The translations under genes were made by a program, and so were the position numbers. Below are positions 8,414 through 16,521 of a stretch of 64,000 nucleotides of DNA, piece after piece (position 1 is the stretch's first letter; each line of letters begins with the position of its first letter). The notes under the pieces were generated by a model. The model was not told where the DNA came from. It searched no databases and saw nothing but the letters and a program-made list of their open reading frames with translations. Source of the DNA: an uncultured Porphyromonadaceae bacterium (GTDB taxonomy: Bacteria; Bacteroidota; Bacteroidia; Bacteroidales; Muribaculaceae); assembly GCA_902495245.1 (NCBI GenBank), contig CABUWI010000009.1, positions 56,503 to 120,502 of the forward strand, given 5' to 3'.

Positions 8414-9853
8414 ATGAACAAAATTTCGCTTGCCGCATTCGCCTTGACCATCGCAGCCACCGCCTGCGCCTCGCCGAATGCCTACCCCGACTTCACCGAC
8501 GCCGCCGAAAGCACAATCAACGGCGTAGTCTCCATTAAAAGCTATGCCTCGCCGCGCGTGCAGCAATATGGCGGCTCGGCGTCGCCCTTTGACTTCTCAG
8601 ACCCCCTGCTCGAATACTTTTTCGGCGGTCGTCCGCGCCAGCAGCAGTCGCCCCGTCAGCAGCAGTCGCCGCGCGAACAGCAGCTCGGCCTCGGCTCGGG
8701 CGTCATTCTCAGCCCCGACGGCTATCTCGTCACAAACAACCACGTAATCAACGGCGCCGAACGCCTTGAAATCACCCTCAACGACAACCGCACCTTCGAC
8801 GCCACCGTCATCGGCGCCGACGAAGCCACCGACCTGGCCCTGCTCAAAATCGACGCCACCGACCTCCCCGTAATCCCCATGGGCGACTCCGACCGCCTCA
8901 AAGTCGGCGAGTGGGTTCTGGCCGTCGGCAACCCATTCGGCTTCACCTCGACCGTTACCGCCGGCATTGTCAGCGCCAAGGCGCGCAGCCTCGGCGGCAA
9001 CCGCTCGGGCCGCATGTCGATTGAAAGCTACATTCAAACCGACGCCGCAGTCAACCCCGGCAACTCGGGCGGCGCCCTGGTCAACACCCGCGGCGAACTC
9101 GTCGGCATCAACACGGCCATCTACTCGCAGACCGGAAACTATGCCGGCTACTCGTTTGCCATTCCCGCCTCCATCGTTACGAAAATCGTCAGCGACATCA
9201 AGGAGTTCGGCACCGTTCAGCGCGCCGTGCTCGGCATTCAGTTCATGGAACTGACCCCCGAACTGGCCAAGGAGAAGAACATCACCGACACGCGCGACGG
9301 CATCTACGTGGCCGAAGTCTCCGAGCGCTCCGCAGCCTTCGAGGCCGGCATCAAACCGGGCGACATCATTGTTGAACTCGACGGCAACCCCGTGCACACC
9401 GCCGCACAGCTTCAGGAACAGATGGCCCGCCTGCGCCCCGGCGACAAAGTGAGCATTGCCTACGTCCGCGACGGCCGCCACGAACAAGCCACCGTTACCC
9501 TGCGCAACAACAACGGCACCACCTCCACCGTGGCCCGCGGCGACTTCTCCGAACTCGGCTGCGCGCTCAAACCGCTCGAAAACACCGAACTGCGCCGACT
9601 CGGCCTAACCTCCGGACTGCAGGTTACCGGCCTCACCGACGGCAAATTCAGCGACGCCGGCATTCGCCGAGGCTTCATCATTCTCGAAATCAACGGTCAG
9701 CGCGTGCGCACGGTCGAAGAGATGGAAAAGATCTACACCGCCCTCGTCAACTCCTCCGCCCCCGACAAGGTGCTCTTCATCTCCGGCATCTACCCCACCG
9801 GCCGCAAGACCTACTACGCCGTCGACCTCTCCGACCCCTCCGCCGCCGACTAA
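8414..9853 (+). CDS. htrA: HtrA/DegP-family periplasmic serine protease (Do)
   Basis: Envelope quality-control protease and chaperone. The product is 479 residues with an N-terminal signal sequence ending around residue 18 (AATAC; a lipobox is possible but not typical). A trypsin-like domain carries the triad His110 (NNHV), Asp140 (TDLALL) and Ser218 (GNSGGAL). Two PDZ domains follow (about 265-365 and 375-470). A Gln/Ser/Pro/Arg repeat at residues 74-90 (RQQQSP units) forms a flexible linker before the protease domain, in the position of the LA loop. It is followed by a strong terminator, so it is probably monocistronic. Confidence 0.96.
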   Translation: MNKISLAAFALTIAATACASPNAYPDFTDAAESTINGVVSIKSYASPRVQQYGGSASPFDFSDPLLEYFFGGRPRQQQSPRQQQSPREQQLGLGSGVILSPDGYLVTNNHVINGAERLEITLNDNRTFDATVIGADEATDLALLKIDATDLPVIPMGDSDRLKVGEWVLAVGNPFGFTSTVTAGIVSAKARSLGGNRSGRMSIESYIQTDAAVNPGNSGGALVNTRGELVGINTAIYSQTGNYAGYSFAIPASIVTKIVSDIKEFGTVQRAVLGIQFMELTPELAKEKNITDTRDGIYVAEVSERSAAFEAGIKPGDIIVELDGNPVHTAAQLQEQMARLRPGDKVSIAYVRDGRHEQATVTLRNNNGTTSTVARGDFSELGCALKPLENTELRRLGLTSGLQVTGLTDGKFSDAGIRRGFIILEINGQRVRTVEEMEKIYTALVNSSAPDKVLFISGIYPTGRKTYYAVDLSDPSAAD

Positions 9854-9873
9854 CCCCATACCCCGCCCCACAT

Positions 9874-9911
9874 AGCGACATTGCATGCGCCCAGCTGCAA
9901 TGTCGCTAATT
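9874..9911 (+). terminator. Terminator after the HtrA gene
   Basis: Perfect 12-bp stem AGCGACATTGCA (9874-9885) with TGCAATGTCGCT (9896-9907), 10-nt loop, followed by AATTTTAT. Confidence 0.85.
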
Positions 9912-9984
9912 TTATGCAAAACCGTGTTGAGCGCGCAAGCGCGAAAAATCCAAAAACCCTTAATTCTAAATTTGTCCATTGTGC

Positions 9985-10041
9985 CGCCGGCTTGCCGGCG
10001 CTCCCTTAACTCTTAACCCTTAACTCTTAACCCTTAACCCA
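9985..10041. repeat. Short hairpin and TTAACCC-like tandem repeat
   Basis: The hairpin CGCCGG-CTTG-CCGGCG (9985-10000) is followed by five or so 7-bp units alternating CTTAACT and CTTAACC, ending near 10041. The tract sits just upstream of the promoter of the gene at 10088. It could be slippage-prone; no function is evident. Confidence 0.7.
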
Positions 10042-10071
10042 ATTCTACGCTTCCCCTCCTCCCCCTTGTCG

Positions 10072-10079
10072 TAACTTTG
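10072..10079 (+). promoter_or_regulatory. -7 promoter box for the orphan gene at 10088
   Basis: TAACTTTG ending 8 nt before the ATG, implying a very short or absent 5' leader. Its presence is the main argument that the downstream ORF is a gene. Confidence 0.6.
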
Positions 10080-10087
10080 CCGCCGAC

Positions 10088-10819
10088 ATGCAAAGCATCT
10101 GGCTCCCGTTCCGACAATACTCCGTCAGCTTCCGACGCTGGGTCGGCCGTCCTCTGCGGTCGGCCGAAGCCAACTTCATCGAAGCCGCCGAACGCGCCCG
10201 ACAGCTCGCCGACGGCTCCCTCCTGATGCTCGTCAACGACCCCACGCGCGAACTCATGCGCGTAATTCTCGAATACGTCTCCTGGCATCAGAACATACTC
10301 CTACCCTTCGCAATCACGCCCTCCCTCCCCAACATCGTCGTCGACACAACCCGAGCCGACGCCTTCGCCGCCTGCCGCATCTTCTCCCCTCCAAACCCGC
10401 TCCCCATCGCAGGCCGAAGCATCTACTGCACCCGCGGCTACGACTTCAACAGCGCAGTCCTCTTCAACGCCAACACCTACTGTCCCTCCGTACCCGTCTA
10501 CCGCAGCCGGCTCATCGGCCCCGTACACTCGCTCGTAGCCGGAGCCGCCGTCGGCTCCATCATCATCGTCCACGGAGACATCGCCTGGCCATGGCGCCGC
10601 AACCACTTCCGCTCCCTCTGGCGCCGAACCCGCAAGAACCCATTCTGGTGCCGCTACAATGCCCTCAGCCCCGACCCCCTGCTGCTAAAACGCCGCAAAA
10701 TCCTGCGGCCGACCAAAATACGCTACCCCGTCAAAATCTTCAACAAGCGGAGCGACGCGCCTCCACGGCGCCTGTCCCCCGGCGTCGCCCTCCTCCCTCT
10801 ACCTCAGATACCTGCCTGA
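10088..10819 (+). CDS. Hypothetical protein, possibly frameshifted near its 3' end
   Basis: I do not recognise this 243-residue product. It begins MQSIWLPFRQYSVSFRRWVG and contains a mixed region LLMLVNDPTRELMRVILEYV. It is rich in Arg and Pro in the last third (RRNHFRSLWRRTRKNPFWCR). No signal peptide or convincing membrane span is seen. Codon use is strongly GC3-biased like neighbouring real genes, and a TAACTTTG box lies 8 nt upstream. In the alternative frame a continuation SSLYLRYLPERQLPRVPHKA runs to a stop at 10883 and looks more protein-like than the annotated tail. A frameshift around the C run at 10760-10790 is therefore possible. Confidence 0.5.
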   Translation: MQSIWLPFRQYSVSFRRWVGRPLRSAEANFIEAAERARQLADGSLLMLVNDPTRELMRVILEYVSWHQNILLPFAITPSLPNIVVDTTRADAFAACRIFSPPNPLPIAGRSIYCTRGYDFNSAVLFNANTYCPSVPVYRSRLIGPVHSLVAGAAVGSIIIVHGDIAWPWRRNHFRSLWRRTRKNPFWCRYNALSPDPLLLKRRKILRPTKIRYPVKIFNKRSDAPPRRLSPGVALLPLPQIPA

Positions 10820-10991
10820 GCGGCAGCTGCCCCGCGTGCCTCACAAAGCCAAAACGCAGCAAAAGCCGCACCTCTTCCAATAGGTCGCAAAGCGCACACA
10901 CTCCAACCCTGACATGTTTCCATCACCCTCAGGTGCCGATGGGGCTGCCGACCCAGGTCCTGCACGCACCGCGCCGCCGTTGAGCCGGCGC

Positions 10992-11037
10992 AAACCGCCA
11001 CGTGCCTTCCCGGGGGAGGGCCGCGGCGGTTTTTTTA
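10992..11037 (+). terminator. Terminator downstream of the orphan gene
   Basis: AAACCGCC (10992-10999) pairs with GGCGGTTT (11025-11032), with a GC-rich inner stem and a following run of T to 11037. The remaining bases of the gap (10820-10991 and 11038-11132) show no gene that I can support. Confidence 0.75.
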
Positions 11038-11132
11038 TTTCCCCCAACCCGCCCCCCAACCGTGTGAGCGCGGCCGCGCGAAAAATTCCCGCTCAATCCC
11101 GATAAATCAAGCTAAATCCCGATAACAAAATG

Positions 11133-11168
11133 AAGCGAGGCCGCGTCCGTGGGGGCGCGGCCTCGCTT
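11133..11168 (-). terminator. Terminator after the small membrane protein gene
   Basis: Perfect 13-bp stem (AAGCGAGGCCGCG with CGCGGCCTCGCTT) and a 10-nt loop. On the minus strand it is followed by TTCATTTTGTT. It serves the operon ending at 11191. Confidence 0.8.
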
Positions 11169-11190
11169 GGGAGAGTGGATTTCCGGATTG

Positions 11191-11613
11191 TCAGTCGGGG
11201 AGCTTGAGGGCCCTGGTGGATTCGAGAATCGGGAGGTTGGTTTCGGTGGGGACGTAGATGACGGTCTTGTCGCTGAGGTCGGACTGCTGGCGCACCCAGA
11301 GGTATTGAATGTAGGTGGGCGTGATGCTGCCGTTTTCAATGCGAATGGCTTCGGCTGCACCTTTGGCGCGCTCGACTTCGGCCTGGGCGTTGAGCTTTTC
11401 CGCTTCAAGGTTGGCTTTGGCTTCTTCAATCTTGATTTTGCGGTTCTGCTCGGCTTTGGCGAATTCGGCCTTGCCTTCCATCTCTTGCGACCAGACGTTG
11501 TACCAGGGCATGATGAAGGCCATGGCCACGACGATGAGCGCGACACCTATGATGGCGCCTATGATGCTCTTTATGAGCTTGGGCGAGACTTCGGGTTGAT
11601 TGTTGTAGTTCAT
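11191..11613 (-). CDS. Small membrane protein with coiled coil (SPFH C-terminal-like)
   Basis: 140 residues. A membrane span at about residues 14-36 (LIKSIIGAIIGVALIVVAMAFIMPWY) is followed by an Ala/Glu/Lys-rich coiled coil (about 45-90, KAEFAKAEQNRKIKIEEAKANLEAEKL). A C-terminal segment IRIENGSITPTYIQYLWVRQ with VIYVPTETNLPIL resembles the end of SPFH/prohibitin-type proteins, but the SPFH (band 7) domain itself is missing. It may scaffold membrane complexes; this is inference. It lies 12 nt downstream of the GH31 gene on the same strand. A functional link with the glycosidase is not obvious. Confidence 0.6.
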   Translation of the reverse strand: MNYNNQPEVSPKLIKSIIGAIIGVALIVVAMAFIMPWYNVWSQEMEGKAEFAKAEQNRKIKIEEAKANLEAEKLNAQAEVERAKGAAEAIRIENGSITPTYIQYLWVRQQSDLSDKTVIYVPTETNLPILESTRALKLPD

Positions 11614-11625
11614 CTTATGTCGGGA

Positions 11626-14600
11626 TTAGCGGATTTTGAGCGTGTTGCCTGCGGTTTTGAGGGCGGGGCTAACGAGGAGCACGTCCTTGCCGAGGGGAGT
11701 GAAGGCTCCGGCCTTGCGGGCGCGGAAGCGAATCTTGGCGAGGACGACGTCGCCATTGAGCAGGGGCTTGTCGCCGAGGTTGACGAAGGTGGGATAGAGC
11801 ACCTTGTCGCCCGATGAGTGGAGACGGTCGTAGGTCATGTTGTTCATGCCTGCGGCGGCTTCGGGGGTGATGCCGAGATATTCATATTCGGCGGGCAGAT
11901 AGGGAATTGCCTGCGAGAAGGCGTTGACGTTCTTGAGGCCTTTGCCCATGATGGTGAGCACGACTTCGTCGCCGGGGTTATAGCTCTGCTTGTCGGGAAT
12001 GAGCGCGAGTTCGCCGCCGATTGAATCGGCCGGGTTCTCGATGCCGCCGTCGAGCTGAGTGGCCACGACGGAGATGTCGTAGGCGTCGAGCAGGCCGTTG
12101 CGGTTGACGTCGCCCATGCTGACGTAGTCAAAGTCGCTGTCGCCGCGGCGCAGACCGGTGTAGTTGGTGTAGGAGGTCAGGTCGTTGGCGTCGATGAGGC
12201 CGTCTTTGTTGATGTCGCCGGGAATGAACGACGGGCTGCCGGGCACGCGGAAGACGTAGATTTCGCGGGCCGAGCCGAAGTTGCCCAGAGCCTTGTCGAC
12301 ATGGAGGCGGACATAGCGCATCGGGGTGGTCTCGCTGAAGGTGATTACCTTATTCTTGTTGTCGCGGGTCCACTTGAAGGCTACGGGTTCGGTCCAGTCG
12401 GTGCCGTTTTCGCTGATCTGCCACGTGCCTTCGAGAATGGTGCCGTTGCCGGCGTCTACGCGGGGCACGTATTCGAGGCGGTCGAGGGTGTTGAACGAGC
12501 CGAGGTCCATGGTGATGTCGAACGGCACGGTCGAGCCCTGATAGATGGAGTGCCAGGTGTCGCCGCGCTCGTCGTGGTCGAATGCGCGCCAGAGGCCGAA
12601 GCCGGGCTGGTCGGCGATTGTGCACTCGCCCTTGATTCCGCTGATTGCGAACTCGAGGGGGTTGGCGGCCGAGGTCAGGGCGAGGTCAACCCACTCGGAG
12701 GCGCCGGCGGGGTTGACGGCGCGCACCTTGAAGTCGTAGGCGGTTTCGGGGGTGAGGTCTTCGAAGTAGGCGGTGGTGCGGCCTTCGGCGGTGCCGAGGT
12801 TGGTATAGAGCATGCCGTCGTGGAGCACCTGCACCTCAGCGGCATCGGCCGCGGGCTGCCAGCGCAGGGTGATGTCGTAGGGCTTGATATCCTCGTCGGT
12901 CATGGCCATGACGGGAGCGGCGGGGGCGGTGAGCGCGGTCATTGCGGGCACTGCGGCCTCGGGGTTCAGCTCATAGCCGCCGACGGTGAGGGCCACGGCA
13001 TTCTTGGCCGTGTTGGTGGCCTCGGCCTTGACGCGGATCTGCGGCAGCATGTTCTGCGAGCCGTCGACGCCGTAGGCGGCCAGTCGGTTGACCTGTTCGT
13101 CGAAGAACCAGACATTCTTGCCCTTCTCGAACTCGGCCTTGGTGAATACACGCTTCAGAGCTACGGCCTTGCCGCCCACGGTGAGGCGCACCATCGAGGG
13201 CGCGGCCGTGGCCGGAATGCGCAGCTCGGTGGCCTTTTTGGCTTGGAAGCCCTTATAGGAGCCCTTGGTCGGGTCGATGACCACCTTGAGCATGCCTCCG
13301 CGCTGCAGGTCGGCGCTGATGCGGGTGGTTGCGAAATGACCGCTGAGATAGGCCTGAGTGGTGCCGTCGTCGTCATATTCGGTCATCTCCGAACGGCCTT
13401 CAGGCCAGATTTCATAGATGCGCATGCGCGAGTCAATCTGCGTCGGGTTGTTGTTGGGGTTGACCATCGGAATGATGGCGCCGGCCTTGACGAAGACGGG
13501 GAGCTTCCAGAGCGGGGTGTCGAAGTTGTTCGTCACGATGGTGCCGTCGCTGGTGTAGGGCGTGCCGGTGAAGTAGTCAAACCATTTTCCGGCGGGCAGG
13601 AAGATGCCGTTGCGCACGTCGGAGCCGTCGGCCTGCAGGGCCGTCTCCTGATAGATGGGGGCCACGAGGAAGTCAGGGCCGTAGAGGAACTGATATTTCG
13701 TGGCGACGCCGTGGGTATAGTCAGACGGGTAGTCGAGGAACATTGCGCGGATAAGCGGCTTGCCGTCGACGGCCTCGCGGGCATAGGTGTAGGCATAGGG
13801 CAGAAGCTCGCTCTTGAGCTTGAGGTAGGCGCGCACAATGTCGGCATACTCGCCGCCGAACTCCTGGGGATATTTCGGATTGGCACCCCAGCCGTCCATG
13901 TTCAGCTCCATCGGCGTCCAGGTTTTCCACTGGAAGTCGCGGGTGTTCATGACGGGGTTCTTGCCGCCGAAAATGCCGTCCATGTCAGAGCAGATGTTGG
14001 GCTGACCCGAGAGGCCGGAGCCGATGTAGGTGGGAATGTGGAAGCGGATATACTCCCACTGGCCGCCGGTCTGGTCGCCGGTCCAGATGCCGGCATAGCG
14101 CTGAGTGCCGGCCCAGCCGTCGAGCGAGATGATGAAGGGGCGGGCGTCGTTGCCATACTCGGGCATGATGACGCCGACGTCGGCCACGCCGTTGAGGCCG
14201 AACGAATAGCCGGCGCCGACCCAGGCCACGTCGGTTTTGAGCACGCGAACGCCGGCGTCGCGCACCTCCTTGACGATGTCGCGCTGAAGCAGGGCCTCGA
14301 TGCCCTCCTTGGGGTGGAGGTCGCTCTGGGTCCAGAGGCCGATTTCAACGCCGCGCTTGCGGGCATATTCGCCGAACTTGCGCAGGTTTTCGATGTTGCC
14401 GTCGAGAGTGGAAGTCTGGCCGTAGCCGGCGCCGTAGCCGTCGTTGGGGAGCACCCAGCCCAGAGGCATGTCGGCGGCGTTATAGCGGTCAATCACCGCG
14501 CGGGCGCTGAACTGATAGTTGCCCGGCAGCTCGCCGTTGAGGCTCTCCTTGATGCCGCCGTTGTCTTTCTGGCTCTCCTTGTATCGCTTGCCGTCTTCAA

Positions 14601-15444
14601 AGAGAATGCCGCCTTCGTCTTCCTTCCAGTAGTCGCGGTTGTAGGCGTTGAGATGGCCCTCGTAGAAGCCGAACTTGGGCAGCAGCACGGGGTTGCCCGT
14701 GAGCTGATAGAAATCGTTGAGCAGGGCGGTGGGCTCCGCGTCGACCATGACGAAGAGGTCGAGATAGGGAGCGTCGTGGCGCAGCTCGACCTCGCCCTTT
14801 TTGGCGGCGCCGAAGTCATAGGCGCCGGGTGCGAACGTGTGCCACATGATTCCGTAGCCGTCGGTGCTCCAGTAGAAAGGAGTGGGCGAGGCCACGCCGC
14901 CGTCGGTCCACGAGTTGGTGTTCACGATGTCGATTGACTTGCCCTTGTGGCTGAAACGGCCGTTCTGCACGCCGCCGCCATAGAAGAACTCGCCGGGCTG
15001 TTCGCGCAGTTTCAGCGTGGTGTTCTTGGCCGTGTATGCAATGGGTTCGAGCGTCTCGACCACGGTCTTGCCCGTGGCGAGGTCAGTAACGGTGAAGGTC
15101 TTGCCCTCGGCGGGGAAGGTGATTTTCACTCGCGAGGTGCTGACGGTGTAGCCGTCGGCGGTCTTGGCCACATTGACCGTGCCCGGCTCGACGCGCGGAT
15201 TCTTCACGAGAATCTCGGCCGGGGGCTCGGCCTGCGGGTCGCGCACGTCGCCGCCGGCAGGGTCCTGGAACAGACGGAACACGTTGGGTCCGTAGAAATC
15301 GATTGTGAGCGGAGCGGAATCGCCGTCAAGCGCGACCTGCGCCTGCGTCGGCCCCGACAGTTTCACCGACGTCTCGGCCTGCAGGGGCGAAGCGCCGAGC
15401 GCCACCGCAGTCAATGCAGCCAAAACGGAGAAAGAATGCTTCAT
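11626..15444 (-). CDS. Multidomain GH31 glycosidase with FN3, CBM32-like, dockerin and cohesin-like modules
   Basis: The start at 15444 gives a clear signal peptide (MKHSFSVLAALTAVALGASPLQA), for 1272 residues. Order: GH31 N-terminal beta domain (about 25-250), GH31 catalytic barrel (about 255-610) and C-terminal beta domains (to about 830). FN3 (about 860-945), F5/8 type C/CBM32-like (about 950-1085), dockerin-type repeats with two Ca-binding loops (DINKDGLIDANDL and DVNRNGLLDAYDI, about 1090-1145) and a C-terminal cohesin-like domain complete it. The likely nucleophile is Asp405 (VLKTDVAW) and the acid/base Asp457 (WTGDQTGGQW). The motif set and modular layout resemble bacterial GH31 alpha-N-acetylgalactosaminidases, so mucin O-glycan processing is plausible but unproven; alpha-glucosidase or alpha-galactosidase activity are alternatives. 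Confidence 0.9.
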   Translation of the reverse strand: MKHSFSVLAALTAVALGASPLQAETSVKLSGPTQAQVALDGDSAPLTIDFYGPNVFRLFQDPAGGDVRDPQAEPPAEILVKNPRVEPGTVNVAKTADGYTVSTSRVKITFPAEGKTFTVTDLATGKTVVETLEPIAYTAKNTTLKLREQPGEFFYGGGVQNGRFSHKGKSIDIVNTNSWTDGGVASPTPFYWSTDGYGIMWHTFAPGAYDFGAAKKGEVELRHDAPYLDLFVMVDAEPTALLNDFYQLTGNPVLLPKFGFYEGHLNAYNRDYWKEDEGGILFEDGKRYKESQKDNGGIKESLNGELPGNYQFSARAVIDRYNAADMPLGWVLPNDGYGAGYGQTSTLDGNIENLRKFGEYARKRGVEIGLWTQSDLHPKEGIEALLQRDIVKEVRDAGVRVLKTDVAWVGAGYSFGLNGVADVGVIMPEYGNDARPFIISLDGWAGTQRYAGIWTGDQTGGQWEYIRFHIPTYIGSGLSGQPNICSDMDGIFGGKNPVMNTRDFQWKTWTPMELNMDGWGANPKYPQEFGGEYADIVRAYLKLKSELLPYAYTYAREAVDGKPLIRAMFLDYPSDYTHGVATKYQFLYGPDFLVAPIYQETALQADGSDVRNGIFLPAGKWFDYFTGTPYTSDGTIVTNNFDTPLWKLPVFVKAGAIIPMVNPNNNPTQIDSRMRIYEIWPEGRSEMTEYDDDGTTQAYLSGHFATTRISADLQRGGMLKVVIDPTKGSYKGFQAKKATELRIPATAAPSMVRLTVGGKAVALKRVFTKAEFEKGKNVWFFDEQVNRLAAYGVDGSQNMLPQIRVKAEATNTAKNAVALTVGGYELNPEAAVPAMTALTAPAAPVMAMTDEDIKPYDITLRWQPAADAAEVQVLHDGMLYTNLGTAEGRTTAYFEDLTPETAYDFKVRAVNPAGASEWVDLALTSAANPLEFAISGIKGECTIADQPGFGLWRAFDHDERGDTWHSIYQGSTVPFDITMDLGSFNTLDRLEYVPRVDAGNGTILEGTWQISENGTDWTEPVAFKWTRDNKNKVITFSETTPMRYVRLHVDKALGNFGSAREIYVFRVPGSPSFIPGDINKDGLIDANDLTSYTNYTGLRRGDSDFDYVSMGDVNRNGLLDAYDISVVATQLDGGIENPADSIGGELALIPDKQSYNPGDEVVLTIMGKGLKNVNAFSQAIPYLPAEYEYLGITPEAAAGMNNMTYDRLHSSGDKVLYPTFVNLGDKPLLNGDVVLAKIRFRARKAGAFTPLGKDVLLVSPALKTAGNTLKIR

Positions 15445-15492
15445 CAAAATGATAAAAGATTTAAGAATTTGACGTAAATTTATTTCTTGCCA

Positions 15493-15500
15493 CAAATTTA
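15493..15500 (-). promoter_or_regulatory. -7 promoter box for the GH31 gene
   Basis: TAAATTTG on the minus strand, 48 nt before the chosen ATG at 15444. Confidence 0.5.
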
Positions 15501-15557
15501 CGCAAATTCCCCGACATTTCCGCGGGTTGCAAGAAGTTTAGGCCACACAAGACGCAA

Positions 15558-15619
15558 AAACTTGCCGATAACGGCAAGTTTCGCTATATTTGCGCAAAAA
15601 TTTCACCAAAAACTTGCCG
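15558..15619 (+). promoter_or_regulatory. Candidate operator: three AAACTTGCCG half-sites around the fic promoter
   Basis: AAACTTGCCG (15558-15567) and its inverted copy CGGCAAGTTT (15572-15581) form a perfect 10-bp dyad with a 4-nt centre, just upstream of the TATATTTG box. A third direct copy of the half-site (15610-15619) lies between that box and the ATG at 15624. The spacing brackets the promoter as expected for a repressor. The N-terminal helix-turn-helix of the Fic protein is the obvious candidate ligand. Confidence 0.6.
15585..15592 (+). promoter_or_regulatory. -7 promoter box for fic
   Basis: TATATTTG, 31 nt before the ATG, lying between the dyad (15558-15581) and the single half-site (15610-15619). 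Confidence 0.7.
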
Positions 15620-15623
15620 ATAG

Positions 15624-16508
15624 ATGGATTTGATATCAGTAAAAATGTGGGCCGACCGGAACGGCGTTTCGGAAAGAACAGCCAGAAACTACTGCAATCA
15701 GGGCAAACTTGAAGGTGCACGGCTCGTTGGAAAGACGTGGACCATTCCAGCCGACGCTCCGCTGCCCAAAAAGCAAAAAGAAACGGAGCTCTCACCCTTG
15801 CTGCTGGAGTTGCGCCGACAAAAGGCTGCAAAAATCAAAGGCGGCATCTATCACCGCGTACAGATTGACCTGACCTATAACTCCAATCATATCGAGGGGA
15901 GCCGGCTGACGCACGACCAGACACGATATATCTTCGAAACCAACACAATCGGAATAACCGACGGCTCGGTCAACATTGACGACATTATCGAAACCACCAA
16001 CCACTTCCGCGCAATCGACTACATCATAGACAACACCGGAGGCAAGCTGACTGAAGAATTTATCAAGCAGTTGCACTTCATCTTGAAAACCGGCACCTCA
16101 GATGTCCGCAAAGAATGGTTTCAGGTGGGCGATTACAAAAAATTGCCCAATGAAGTCGGGGGTAACGACACCACATTGCCCGAAAACGTCCACAAAGAAA
16201 TCAAGGCTTTGCTGAAAGAATATAATTCCGTGAAAAAGCCGTCGCTGGAAGACATCATGGACTTCCACCAACGGTTTGAATCTATTCACCCCTTTCAAGA
16301 CGGCAACGGTCGCGTCGGCAGGCTCATCATGTTCCGCGAATGTCTGCGCCACGGCCATGTGCCGTTCGTCATCACCGATGAATTAAAGATGTTCTATTAC
16401 AACGGACTGCGCCACTGGCCGTCAGTGAAAGGCTATCTGACCGACACCTGTCTGACTGCGCAGGATAGTTTCAAACTCCTCCTCGACAAATTCCGCATCA
16501 AATACTAA
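15624..16508 (+). CDS. Fic-family AMP-transferase with N-terminal DNA-binding domain
   Basis: 294 residues. Residues 1-42 form a MerR/excisionase-like helix-turn-helix (VKMWADRNGVSERTARNYC, then GKTWTIP). The inhibitory motif S87-NHI-E91-G92 precedes the Fic core, which places this in the class with an N-terminal autoinhibitory helix. The catalytic motif H222-PFQDGNGRVGR is intact, so transfer of AMP (or another nucleotide) to a protein hydroxyl is expected; the target is unknown. The repeated half-sites at the promoter suggest autoregulation. There is no antitoxin gene next to it, in keeping with an in-cis inhibitor. It is divergent from the GH31 gene. Confidence 0.92.
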   Translation: MDLISVKMWADRNGVSERTARNYCNQGKLEGARLVGKTWTIPADAPLPKKQKETELSPLLLELRRQKAAKIKGGIYHRVQIDLTYNSNHIEGSRLTHDQTRYIFETNTIGITDGSVNIDDIIETTNHFRAIDYIIDNTGGKLTEEFIKQLHFILKTGTSDVRKEWFQVGDYKKLPNEVGGNDTTLPENVHKEIKALLKEYNSVKKPSLEDIMDFHQRFESIHPFQDGNGRVGRLIMFRECLRHGHVPFVITDELKMFYYNGLRHWPSVKGYLTDTCLTAQDSFKLLLDKFRIKY

Positions 16509-16521
16509 GCAAGCCGGGGTG

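Noticed and set aside
12301..14937. 878-codon open frame on the plus strand opposite the GH31 gene
   Set aside because: It is antisense to clear catalytic and modular domains; its Val/Gly/His-rich composition is the usual shadow of a GC3-rich gene.
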